From contig JAPLOV010000163.1 in assembly GCA_026400565.1 (NCBI GenBank), positions 1 to 42,306 on the forward strand: a DNA stretch of 42,306 bases, written 5' to 3'. This stretch comes from Hyphomicrobiales bacterium (GTDB lineage: Bacteria > Pseudomonadota > Alphaproteobacteria > Rhizobiales > Beijerinckiaceae). How positions within the stretch are numbered: the stretch's first letter is position 1; every line of letters starts with the position of its first letter. The translations under genes and the position numbers were made by a program. The notes under the pieces were generated by a model that was not told the origin of the DNA, did not search any database, and worked only from the letters and a program-made list of their open reading frames with translations. Positions 1 to 6,987 of the stretch are shown piece after piece.

Positions 1-67
1 CACTGGCGCAGGATGGCAGGATGGACTTGCGGGCCTCGCCGCTGCGTCCGGGTAGACCACAAACCGG

Positions 68-970
68 ATGCTTTCACCCATGCCCGTGCAACGCAAATCC
101 CTGCTTGTCCTGTTCTGGATGCTTGGCTCGCTGGTGTCGTTCGCCGGCGTGGCACTGTCGGTTCGCGGCCTGCAAGGTGCGCTGACGGTGTTCGAGATGC
201 TGGCCATCCGCAACATCGGTGGCTTGGCTATCCTCGCCGGCATGATGCTGCTCGCGCCGGGGCCTGACCAGATCGTCCGTATGGCGCGGCCGATGATCCA
301 CCTGTTGCGCAATGCAGCGCACTTTATCGGGCAGGCTCTCTGGGTCTGGGGCGTGACAGTGCTGCCGCTGGCGACCGTGTTCGCCATCGAGTTCACCACG
401 CCGGCCTGGGTGGCGCTGTTCGCGGTGCTGTTCCTGAAGGAGCGCATGACGCTGTTCCGCGGTCTGGCGATCGCGCTCGGCTTTGCCGGCGTGCTGATCA
501 TCCTGCGCCCCGGCCTCGAGAGCTTCCGGCCAGAAGCGCTGGCCGTGGTGCTGGCAGCCGTCTTCTTCGGTATCCAGATAACGACCACGAAGTTCCTGAC
601 CGGCTCCAACTCGACCTGGACCATCATGTTCTGGATGAACCTGATGCAACTGCCCATGAACATGGTGGCCAACTGGAGCATGGGCCATTCGCCGCTGATC
701 GTCGGAAACCTGAGCTGGGCCATCTGGCTGCCGGTGCTCGGCATCGCCATCACCGGATTCCTCGCGCATTATTGCCTCACCAACGCCTTCCGCCACGGCG
801 ACGCGACGCTGGTCGTGCCGATCGATTTCCTGCGCGTACCGTTGATCGCGCTGATCGGCTGGCTGTTCTATGCCGAGACACCCGAACTGCCGGTGCTGCT
901 CGGCGCGCTGGTGGTGATCGGGGGCGTGGTCATCAACCTCGTGGCCGAAGCGCGGGCGAAAAAGGGCTGA
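68..970 (+). CDS. EamA/DMT-family transporter
   Basis: Encodes a 300-residue polytopic inner-membrane protein with about ten hydrophobic segments arranged as two EamA repeats, the normal size for drug/metabolite transporter (DMT) exporters. The second repeat starts near residue 155 and ends in a typical hydrophobic helix followed by a basic tail. An ATG at 80 is an equally plausible start, giving a protein four residues shorter. The gene converges on a second EamA gene 28 bp away on the other strand. The exported substrate cannot be told from sequence; amino acids or other metabolites are common for the family. Family call is secure, substrate is unknown. Confidence 0.88.
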   Translation: MLSPMPVQRKSLLVLFWMLGSLVSFAGVALSVRGLQGALTVFEMLAIRNIGGLAILAGMMLLAPGPDQIVRMARPMIHLLRNAAHFIGQALWVWGVTVLPLATVFAIEFTTPAWVALFAVLFLKERMTLFRGLAIALGFAGVLIILRPGLESFRPEALAVVLAAVFFGIQITTTKFLTGSNSTWTIMFWMNLMQLPMNMVANWSMGHSPLIVGNLSWAIWLPVLGIAITGFLAHYCLTNAFRHGDATLVVPIDFLRVPLIALIGWLFYAETPELPVLLGALVVIGGVVINLVAEARAKKG

Positions 971-1006
971 CGCGCCAGCCACTGCAGGACGATGCGGCTC
1001 AGCCCT
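963..1006. terminator. inverted repeat spanning two convergent stop codons
   Basis: AGGGCTGA at 963-970 and TCAGCCCT at 999-1006 are perfect inverted copies that contain the stop codons of both convergent EamA genes. The 8-bp arms and 28-nt loop could fold in either transcript and might act as a weak bidirectional terminator. There is no T-tract, so it may simply reflect that both genes end in the same three codons. Confidence 0.3.
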
Positions 1007-1877
1007 GCTTGCGGCTGCCCTGCTCGTCCCAGAAGATCCAGACGCCCGCTCCGACGATGATCACAGCGCCCACCAGCGTGGACAGGGGCGGGACATCACC
1101 GAACACCAGATAGCCCAGGATCACGGCCCAGACGATCAGCGTGTACTGGTAGGGCACCACGGTCGAGGCCGGGGCGAGCTTCAGCGCCTTGTTGGTGGCG
1201 ATGTGGGCGAACAGCGCCACGACGCCAAGCAGGCCCAGCAGCCCATAATCGCGCAGTGATGGGTCGACCCAGCCGAAGGGCGCGAGTACGGCCCCCATAA
1301 CGAGCGCCGCCGCCGTCTGCCAGAACACCAGCGTCGTGTCCGGCGTGCCCTTGAGCTTGCGGGTGATGATCATCATGCCGGCAAAGGCGAGTGAGCCGGC
1401 AATGGCGATCAGCGCCGGCCAGCCGAAGGCGGCCCCGCCCGGGTTCAGCGCGATGATGACGCCGACAAAGCCGATGGCAATGGCGATCCAGCGCTGGGTG
1501 CTGATGGCCTCGCCCAGGAATGTACGCGCGAGCAGCGCCACATAGATCGGCCCGGCCATGTAGAAGGTCACCGTTTCGGCAAGCGGCAGGTAGGTCACCG
1601 CCCAGTAGAAGAAGGCGACTTCAAGCGTCGACATCGCCACGCGCACGGCCTGAAGCCCGGGGCTGGGAGGGTTCATGACCTGTGACACGCCCTCGCGCGC
1701 CACGGCCGGGGCCAAGACAGCCATCGCAGCAATGCTGCGGATCAGCAGCACCTGCCCGACCGTGTAGGTCGCCACCAGCCACTTGCCGACCACGTCGTTG
1801 ACCGAGAACATGAACATGCCGACCAGCATGAACAGGATGCCGGCGAGCACCGGACGGGATGTCATCAAGGAGCGCAT
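999..1877 (-). CDS. EamA/DMT-family transporter
   Basis: Encodes a 292-residue inner-membrane protein with two EamA domains and about ten hydrophobic helices. It is a divergent paralogue of the convergent neighbour: the same overall plan with little local identity. The start at 1877 (Met-Arg-Ser-Leu-Met-Thr) could also be the in-frame ATG five codons in, just before the first helix. The C-terminus (WIFWDEQGSRKQG) is cytoplasmic-looking and polar. Probably an exporter of small metabolites; the substrate is not predictable. Confidence 0.88.
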   Translation of the reverse strand: MRSLMTSRPVLAGILFMLVGMFMFSVNDVVGKWLVATYTVGQVLLIRSIAAMAVLAPAVAREGVSQVMNPPSPGLQAVRVAMSTLEVAFFYWAVTYLPLAETVTFYMAGPIYVALLARTFLGEAISTQRWIAIAIGFVGVIIALNPGGAAFGWPALIAIAGSLAFAGMMIITRKLKGTPDTTLVFWQTAAALVMGAVLAPFGWVDPSLRDYGLLGLLGVVALFAHIATNKALKLAPASTVVPYQYTLIVWAVILGYLVFGDVPPLSTLVGAVIIVGAGVWIFWDEQGSRKQG

Positions 1878-2213
1878 CGAGGTTCGCGAGGGTGAGACGG
1901 TCCGGACCGGGGAACGGGGAACAAACGAGAAGGGTGCAGCAAGGACGTTCGCAGCAAGGCAGATCCGGCCATGACCGGGCTCGGCCCACAGGCCCCTGCC
2001 AGGAACGTGGCAGGCCGACCGCGTACCATGAGTGTTGCTCTAGCCGAGCGCGGTAGCTCTGTCACGTCTGCGTGTGCTCACCCGACGGCGAACCCTTGAG
2101 GTCTTTCATCAAGCCCTGCGCGGCACCGATGCCCCTGGCCTCCGGGCCCATTTCCCATACTGGCAAGAAGGGGCTGGACATGACCGCACCCCTTTGCTAC
2201 TTGCCACGGCGTT

Positions 2214-2246
2214 GCGCGGAGGTGTGAGCCTCCGCGCTCCTTTTTC
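2214..2246 (+). terminator. strong intrinsic terminator upstream of tRNA-Lys
   Basis: GCGCGGAGG (2214-2222) and CCTCCGCGC (2229-2237) form a perfect 9-bp stem with a 6-nt loop, followed by TCCTTTTTC. This is a textbook Rho-independent terminator on the + strand. No convincing coding region precedes it: 1878-2213 holds only poor open frames and I see no gene there. It therefore either ends an unrecognised short transcript or insulates the tRNA from readthrough. Confidence 0.75.
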
Positions 2247-2277
2247 GGCGGGACCCCGAGCGGTCCATGCTGACGGC

Positions 2278-2353
<76 letters not shown>

Positions 2354-2414
2354 TTCTTTTCTCATTTAAATCAATGGTTTAAGCCCTGCGGGGTGGAAGA
2401 GCAGATTGGCAATG

Positions 2415-2444
2415 GGAACAGGTGGGAACTGTTCCAACTGTTCC
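2415..2444. repeat. GGAACAG/CTGTTCC inverted-repeat cluster
   Basis: GGAACAG (2415-2421), the palindrome GGAACTGTTCC (2425-2435) and CTGTTCC (2438-2444) form a near-symmetrical 30-bp array just downstream of the tRNA. It resembles a multi-site operator or recombinase binding site, but no adjacent regulator or intact gene makes use of it. No gene is visible between 2354 and 2512. Confidence 0.4.
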
Positions 2445-2512
2445 GAGTGTGGTCCCACGGTGCCTTGCCGGTTGAACCATTCCAACATCCCGCTGTGATG
2501 TGACCCAAAGGT

Positions 2513-2565
2513 TGTCCGCGATCACCGGGGTCAGTGTCCGCGATTGAACCCGAAGGTTGTCTGTG
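2513..2565 (+). repeat. left end of transposon remnant: three TGTC repeats
   Basis: TGTCCGCG occurs at 2513-2520 and 2535-2542, and a degenerate copy TGTCTGTG at 2558-2565, spaced 22-23 bp. The block 2535-2565 aligns with the inverted right end 5663-5633 at about 24 of 31 positions, including the unbroken stretch TGTCCGCGATTGA. Regular transposase-binding repeats like these are the hallmark of TnsB/TniA-type ends. Confidence 0.65.
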
Positions 2566-2572
2566 AACTGAT

Positions 2573-2598
2573 TTCCGGGCGCTGCAAAGCGCCCGGAA
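2573..2598. repeat. perfect hairpin with GCAA tetraloop
   Basis: TTCCGGGCGCT (2573-2583) and AGCGCCCGGAA (2588-2598) form an 11-bp perfect stem closed by a GCAA loop, a GNRA-type tetraloop if transcribed. It sits 8 bp inside the last left-end repeat of the transposon remnant. There is no T-tract, so it is not a standard terminator. Between 2599 and 2825 I see no recognisable gene. Confidence 0.5.
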
Positions 2599-2825
2599 GC
2601 CCTGAATAGAACATTTTGGCAACCCAACCGGGCGACGCGGTAGACAAGCGGCATGGGTAAAAAGAGCACGCGACTGACTGAGCAGCAAGGTAAGACCGGC
2701 GGGCGTGGCTCAAACGCACCATCCACATCCTTGCAAGGGCGTCTCACCGGACGCGATATCCTGACTTACCGTCTTCCGAAGCGTCAGGATGCCGGATTTT
2801 CCAACGTGCCTGCGTTCCGCTCGTT

Positions 2826-3293
2826 GTGTGGCATCTGAGTGATCCACATGCCCAAGAGTACGGCGTTTCTGGACATCTTCAGAGCTGCATCGACATCATC
2901 TCGAGACGTAATGGCGATCTCTCACGTCGCGTCGGGGTGCAATGCAAACACGTCAAGAAGCTGAAGATCGCCGACATCCGAGAAGACACAAACGCAGCGT
3001 TGCCGATCGACCCTCCTCTGTCAGAGATGATCTTTGCGTAAGCGTGTAGGCAGCCCCACGTATATTTTGGTGTTCTGATCGATCATTTTCCGGTGACGTC
3101 CATGGACGTCACCCTTACATCTTTGCCACGACGGACGACCCTGATCCTAAGATCATCGCCTTTGCAGCCCAGTTGGAGCAGGGGATCCGCACCGACGGAC
3201 GTGTCATTCAGATCTGCATTTACGATTGGCAGGAAATCGAATCTATCGTCGTTCAGCGACCAGATCTGCATGCGCTCTTCGATCCTCGGGTGA
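2826..3293 (+). pseudogene. Mrr-like PD-(D/E)xK nuclease remnant, interrupted and truncated
   Basis: The first segment contains DPHAQEYGVSG, then CIDI and GVQCKHV, matching the Asp...Gln-x-Lys active-site layout of Mrr-type restriction nucleases, and runs into PPLSEMIFA before a stop at 3039-3041. The second segment resumes at 3119 with IFATTDDPDPKII and continues to DWQEIESIV and HALFDP. Removing the 89 bp that carry an 8-bp repeat copy plus the 81-bp insertion joins both parts in frame as EMIFATTDD. Homologues usually continue into a further domain; here the frame breaks off near 3293 against the tniQ remnant. The N-terminus is also missing, with the frame open upstream of 2826. Confidence 0.7.
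3038..3118. mobile_element. 81-bp IS66-like miniature insertion with 8-bp target duplication
   Basis: The insert is flanked by identical 8-bp copies of ATCTTTGC (3030-3037 and 3119-3126). Its outer ends read GTAAGCGTG and, on the opposite strand, GTAAGGGTG. GTAA termini and 8-bp target duplications are the signature of IS66-family insertions. It has no coding capacity. It contains a 22-bp perfect palindrome at 3092-3113 (centre CCATGG) and a 10-bp one at 3076-3085 (TGATCGATCA). Excision of one repeat copy plus the insert restores the interrupted nuclease frame exactly, which strongly supports a true insertion. Confidence 0.75.
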
Positions 3294-4376
3294 TCGTTAG
3301 CAGTCCATGGCCTGATCCACGAATGGCTCGACCGCGGCGCCGATGGGCCCGACTTCGAACACATCAAGGCGATCTACCGCGAGCACGTTCTTAGTCGTTT
3401 TCCTGTCGCGGCGGGGCAGAAGGTGTGCGGAGAAGTGCTGAAAGTCCGAAAGCTTCACAGCGTGAAGAGCGCCGCCGACGAATTCAATCTTCACCCGAAG
3501 ACAGCCCGTAACGTGCTGATCGCAGCAGGCCTGCTCGATCACGCAGCCTCGATCGGGCACGCCCACCAGCAGGTCGTCGACGCCGTCGCAGAAGAAATCC
3601 TGTCGCGCTACGCCACCTTGATGCCGCTTCCGGGCGTGCAAGAGTATCTGGGCATCAATCGCGTCCTCGGCGCGGTGCTCGTCCGGACTGGATTGCTCCC
3701 ACCCGTCGTGCCGTCAGGTCGGGGGCAGGGGGCGGCCCCCACCTATGCCGTGAGAGATGTCGATGCGCTTGCCGACCGTCTCCTCGACGGCGCCGAGGTG
3801 CTCGCGTCTCCGCCGCCCGGATGCGACCAGATCGCGAAATCCCTGAAGCGCCTGAACTGCTCGTGGACGGAACTTCTCGACTTGATCCTCGAACGGAAAA
3901 TCTGGAGAGGCCGCCTCCAAGACCATCCCGGCATCGAAGGCATCCTGGTCCGGATCGATGAGGTCGCCGCCTTCGTCCGTGCGGGCGATATCCCTGGGTT
4001 CCAGCTCCCTGAAGTCGCGACGCTGCTCGACACCACCGTCGCCGCCGTCGGCGTCCTCGTCCGCAACGGCCTGATGCCGACGGTCACAGCACGTAAACCC
4101 TTTAACCGATGTCCGATGCGTATCGTTCCGGCAGACGTCGTCGAGGCCTTCGACCTCGCCTATGTCGGCGCCGTCAGGTCCGCCAGCATGATGGGTTGCC
4201 ACTCAAGCGAGATCGCCGCCACGCTGGCCAAGGTTGGCATCTCTCCCGCCATCGGCAAGGATCGCAGTGGTGCACCCTGGCTCCTTCGCAAGGATGTCGA
4301 ACGATGGTTCGATTCTTACACGCGACCATCGAATTCTCGTCTCGTTGACGATAAGTCCGCAATAGGATATATATAA
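3294..4376 (+). pseudogene. tniQ: TniQ C-terminal fragment
   Basis: The open frame runs from the TGA at 3291-3293 to a TAA at 4374-4376 and begins in mid-domain with HGLIHEWLDRGADGP. It then shows RKLHSVKSAADEFNLHPKT, a helix-turn-helix stretch typical of alphaproteobacterial TniQ, followed by two or three further weak HTH repeats and the family-like KPFNRCP. A GTG at 3423 would give a 317-residue product. The N-terminal zinc-binding TniQ domain is missing, so this is most likely a remnant, joined directly to nuclease sequence. TniQ normally guides target choice in Tn5053/Tn7-like transposition. It may still be translated from 3423, but transposition genes are absent. Confidence 0.75.
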
Positions 4377-4395
4377 AAAATAGATTATACAGGAG
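4345..4395 (+). promoter_or_regulatory. sigma-70 promoter and RBS of the toxin-antitoxin pair
   Basis: TTGACG (4345-4350) and TATATA (4368-4373) are separated by exactly 17 bp, close to the sigma-70 consensus and unusual for this GC-rich region. The -10 box overlaps the last codons of the tniQ remnant. AGGAG at 4391-4395 lies 7 nt before the antitoxin ATG. The AT-rich tract 4363-4389 is a natural place for autorepression by the antitoxin. Confidence 0.7.
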
Positions 4396-4402
4396 ACATC
4401 AA

Positions 4403-4765
4403 ATGGCAGGACAGACGGTATCGGCCCATCTCGATAAGGATGTCATTGGTAAGTTGCGCGAAGTCATGCGCGGGGACGACAGGCCCGCATCGCAGATCAT
4501 CGCAACGGCGCTGAAAGCGTTCCTCGATATCCCGCCTGGGGCCCGGCGCTCGATCCATTCGCTGCATGGCGCCGGATCGGATGAGGAAAAGGAGTTCTTG
4601 GCGCGCTTCATGGGCCGACAGATCCTGCGCGCCCATCACACGATCGTCGAGAGCAGATATCTCGACGCCGCACGGAACAATGAGCCCCGTCATGGATCGA
4701 ATGCAGAACCGCAGACGGAAGAAGAAATCGAGGCGGAGGCAGCGCGCGTATGCAAGTCGATGTGA
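4403..4765 (+). CDS. RHH-type antitoxin (predicted)
   Basis: A 120-residue acidic protein. Residues 3-45 (QTVSAHLDKDVIGKLREVM through SQIIATALKAFL) have the pattern of a ribbon-helix-helix DNA-binding domain: a short beta strand followed by two helices. The remainder is polar and helical and ends in an acidic stretch, as expected for a toxin-wrapping tail. The start is fixed by AGGAG 7 nt upstream. The stop overlaps the next gene by 16 bp. Expected to neutralise the downstream PIN toxin and to repress the promoter it sits behind. The pairing is inferred from gene order; the RHH assignment is from pattern only. Confidence 0.7.
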   Translation: MAGQTVSAHLDKDVIGKLREVMRGDDRPASQIIATALKAFLDIPPGARRSIHSLHGAGSDEEKEFLARFMGRQILRAHHTIVESRYLDAARNNEPRHGSNAEPQTEEEIEAEAARVCKSM

Positions 4766-5469
4766 GGGTGGCAAGGGTCGGCCGGGATCTCAACGTCTGC
4801 TGCGCTGCCTTGAGAGGGCGTGAGAAACGCATCTCTCCCTCTGCCGCTTCAGATCTCGTCGACATGGCCCTGTCAGGTCAGGCGGGCACGTCAGCATTCC
4901 AGCTTGTTACCTCCGTGCCCATGCTCGAGAACTGGGCCAACATTCTTCAACGGCACTTCGGATACACTGCGGGCGATGCCCAAGAACAGGCCGACATCCT
5001 CTTCGCAGCCGCCAGCGATGGTCCGCTGCAGATCGATCCACTCGTGGTGGTCGGATCAGGGTTCGTGCCCTTCGCAACAGATGAAGATGTCATCAGGGAA
5101 GCTCAGCGCTTTACCGCTCTCATCAATGCAGTCGGAGTTGGCGAAACAGCATCTATCTTCGATGAAATCACGGACGACCGTCATGTCTTTCTCACCGCCC
5201 TGGCCGGAAGGGCAGACCTGCTCGTCACGTCGAACATCCAAGATTTCCGCATCAGGAAGGCCTTGATCTTCACGCGCGACGACGTTCTGGTCATCCCGAA
5301 CGTCGGTCACACGGTCGTCGTCTGCAAACCTGGGTTCGCAGCATACCATCTGCGGCGCGGAATCTGCCCTTCCTGGGCTTATCTCAAAGAAAATGCCGAA
5401 GTCATGCAATTGACCATCAATGAACGAAACGTTGAACCAAACAGTCCCACTGTCGGCACCTTTACCTGA
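4750..5469 (+). CDS. PIN-domain (PIN_3-like) toxin, predicted RNase
   Basis: A 239-residue protein. RDLNVCCAAL carries the first acidic residue (Asp13), MLENW a second (Glu60), and the block TDDRHVFLTALAGRADLLVT a third cluster (Asp142/Asp143), followed by SNIQDF (Asp165). This is the spacing of PIN_3/COG1569 nucleases, which cleave RNA with Mg2+. The first motif is DLNV rather than the common DTNV. About 60 extra C-terminal residues extend beyond the PIN fold and are unassigned. It overlaps the antitoxin gene by 16 bp, a sign of translational coupling. All predicted acidic residues are present, so the toxin appears intact. Confidence 0.75.
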   Translation: MQVDVRVARVGRDLNVCCAALRGREKRISPSAASDLVDMALSGQAGTSAFQLVTSVPMLENWANILQRHFGYTAGDAQEQADILFAAASDGPLQIDPLVVVGSGFVPFATDEDVIREAQRFTALINAVGVGETASIFDEITDDRHVFLTALAGRADLLVTSNIQDFRIRKALIFTRDDVLVIPNVGHTVVVCKPGFAAYHLRRGICPSWAYLKENAEVMQLTINERNVEPNSPTVGTFT

Positions 5470-5506
5470 ATCAGATTTTATTAGCAGGTTTTCGAAGGAA
5501 TAAATG

Positions 5507-5545
5507 CGCCTCGGCTAACAGGCAGCCAAGTTTTCAGCCGAGGCG
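5507..5545 (+). terminator. inverted repeat downstream of the toxin gene
   Basis: CGCCTCGGCT (5507-5516) and AGCCGAGGCG (5536-5545) are a perfect 10-bp inverted repeat with a 19-nt loop, 38 bp after the toxin stop. It may end the toxin-antitoxin transcript. No T-run follows, so termination is uncertain. From 5546 to 5632 no gene is seen. Confidence 0.45.
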
Positions 5546-5632
5546 TCCAGATGCAGAAACAATTGTGCACCACACTCCAAACCCTGCACATGTGGTTTTT
5601 TATGCAGTCACTTCCGTCACAAATCGATCTGT

Positions 5633-5718
5633 AGCGGACAGGCTTCGGACTCAATCGCGGACAACGAACATACCAATCTCACGCTAAGTCTCTGAATAGT
5701 TGATCGGTAGCGCGGACA
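5633..5718 (-). repeat. right end of transposon remnant: three TGTC repeats
   Basis: Read on the minus strand, TGTCCGCG occurs at 5718-5711 and 5663-5656, and TGTCCGC at 5640-5634. The inner two copies keep the same spacing and intervening CCGAA as the left end. The outermost copy lies 55 bp further out instead of 22, so the two ends are asymmetric, as in Tn7-type elements. 5719-5892 has no recognisable gene. Confidence 0.6.
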
Positions 5719-5892
5719 ATTTTTGGTTTGCGTTACACCCGCGCCCGCGCGGCTCGCTCGCATGCAAGCCACCAGCCCCGAAGGTCTTTGTGCCTGCCAT
5801 GGCCGCACAGGCGGCGTCGCAACCCCATCCGTCTGCAAGCCAACCATCAGCTGCGCTGGCGTCGAGGCCGTCAATCCATTAACGTTTCAACA

Positions 5893-6084
5893 GGTCCACC
5901 CAGCGTGGGCAGTTCAGTCGTAGAACCCGAATTCGCGGCGTCCGGCACCTATTGGAGCTGGGGCAACCACCAGAAAGAGGGCTGCAAACCGTTTGCGCAG
6001 TCTTTGTCGGCCAAAGCGGCCGACCATGGACTGGGTGTCCGGGTTTGGGACGACAGCAGCGACATGGTGGAGATGCCGAAGTGA
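5893..6084 (+). pseudogene. C-terminal remnant of light-dependent protochlorophyllide reductase (LPOR)
   Basis: The frame from about 5893 to the TGA at 6082-6084 reads SSVVEPEFAASGTYWSWGN, then FAQSLSAKAADHG and RVWDDSSDMV. This matches the last 60 or so residues of LPOR enzymes, which end with a xYWSWN segment, LS.EASD and a RVWE.S helix. The rest of the roughly 320-residue SDR-fold enzyme (cofactor motif and YxxxK) is absent, so the fragment cannot be active. Its stop overlaps the GTG start of bchG as GTGA, so an intact LPOR gene was once translationally coupled to bchG. The upstream boundary is uncertain. Confidence 0.6.
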
Positions 6085-6977
6085 GCACCGACATGCAGAA
6101 CGCTTCCCCGCGCCCGGCCTATCCGGCCCCTTCGGCAGTGCTCGAACTGCTGAAGCCGATCACATGGTTTCCGCCGATGTGGGCGTTTGCCTGCGGTGTG
6201 GTGTCATCGGGCGTGCCGATTCTGGCAAACTGGTACATCGCACTGGCTGGCATCTTGCTGGCAGGCCCGCTTGTCTGCGCCATGAGCCAGGCCATCAATG
6301 ACTGGTACGACCGCGACGTCGACGCGATCAATGAACCGCAGCGCCCGATCCCGTCGGGGCGCATTCCGGGCAAATGGGGGCTCTACATCGCGGGCATCTG
6401 GTCGGTGCTGTCGCTTCTGGTCGCGGCCACGCTCGGTTTCTGGGTGTTTGTCGCGACGGTTGTCGGTCTGGTGCTCGCCTGGGCCTACAGCGCCCCGCCG
6501 CTGCGGTTGAAGCGCAACGGCTGGCTTGGCAATGCCGCATGCGGCTTCTCGTATGAAAGCCTTGCCTGGATCACGGGTGCAGCCGCGATGCTTGGTGGCG
6601 CGTTGCCGAGCTCACAAATACTGGTCCTAGCTCTTCTCTACGGGGCCGGCGCGCATGGCATCATGACGCTCAACGACTTCAAGGCCATCAAGGGCGACCG
6701 CGAAATGGGGATCAACTCGCTGCCGGTGCTGCTGGGGCCGGACCGTGCGGCGATGGTTGCCTGCGCGATCATGGTCGTGCCGCAGGTGATCGTGATCGTG
6801 CTGCTGCTGGCCTGGGCCCGGCCGATCGAGGCCTGCATCGTCGTTGCTTTGCTCTGCGGTCAGATCCTGATGATGCGTCGGCTGCTGCGCGATCCCGTCA
6901 AGGAAGCCTATTGGTACAGCGGCTTCGGCGTGCCGCTCTACGTGCTTGGCATGATGGCGAGCGCGGTCGCAGTTTGA
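6081..6977 (+). CDS. bchG: bacteriochlorophyll synthase BchG (ChlG-type UbiA prenyltransferase)
   Basis: A 298-residue UbiA-family integral membrane protein that attaches geranylgeranyl or phytyl diphosphate to bacteriochlorophyllide a. The hallmark segment LKPITWFPPMWAF starts at residue 24, and the diphosphate/Mg2+ motif NDWYDRDVD lies at residues 73-81, followed by the BchG/ChlG-specific INEPQRPIPSG. A second Asp-rich loop (LNDFKAIKGDRE) is intact. Start chosen at GTG 6081, which overlaps the LPOR remnant stop; ATG 6093 is the alternative. No other bacteriochlorophyll genes lie in the window, which is odd, since bchG normally sits inside a photosynthesis cluster. Confidence 0.9.
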   Translation: MSTDMQNASPRPAYPAPSAVLELLKPITWFPPMWAFACGVVSSGVPILANWYIALAGILLAGPLVCAMSQAINDWYDRDVDAINEPQRPIPSGRIPGKWGLYIAGIWSVLSLLVAATLGFWVFVATVVGLVLAWAYSAPPLRLKRNGWLGNAACGFSYESLAWITGAAAMLGGALPSSQILVLALLYGAGAHGIMTLNDFKAIKGDREMGINSLPVLLGPDRAAMVACAIMVVPQVIVIVLLLAWARPIEACIVVALLCGQILMMRRLLRDPVKEAYWYSGFGVPLYVLGMMASAVAV

Positions 6978-6987
6978 GCCGATCGCC

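Larger units (their letters stand above)
2513..5718. mobile_element. decayed Tn7/Tn5053-like transposon remnant with toxin-antitoxin passenger
   Basis: The segment is bounded by inverted ends that each carry three TGTC-type repeats, an arrangement typical of Tn7, Tn5053 and IS21 relatives. Inside are a broken Mrr-like nuclease gene, the C-terminal part of a TniQ protein and a toxin-antitoxin pair. Genes for the transposase (TniA/TnsB) and ATPase (TniB/TnsC) are absent, so the element cannot move by itself. Flanking 5-bp sequences (AAGGT and ATTTT) do not match, so no target duplication is evident. The right part of the segment (from about 4340) looks less GC-rich than the chromosome around it. 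The identity rests on the tniQ remnant plus the ends; the exact family is inference. Confidence 0.65.

Noticed and set aside
2826-3293. Nuclease remnant considered as a TnsA-type endonuclease of the transposon
   Set aside because: The QxK active-site pattern and the flanking sequence fit Mrr-like nucleases better than TnsA, and there is no TnsB next to it.
4350-4390. AT-rich tract as a replication origin
   Set aside because: It is short, has no DnaA-like boxes that I can see, and is explained by the toxin-antitoxin promoter.
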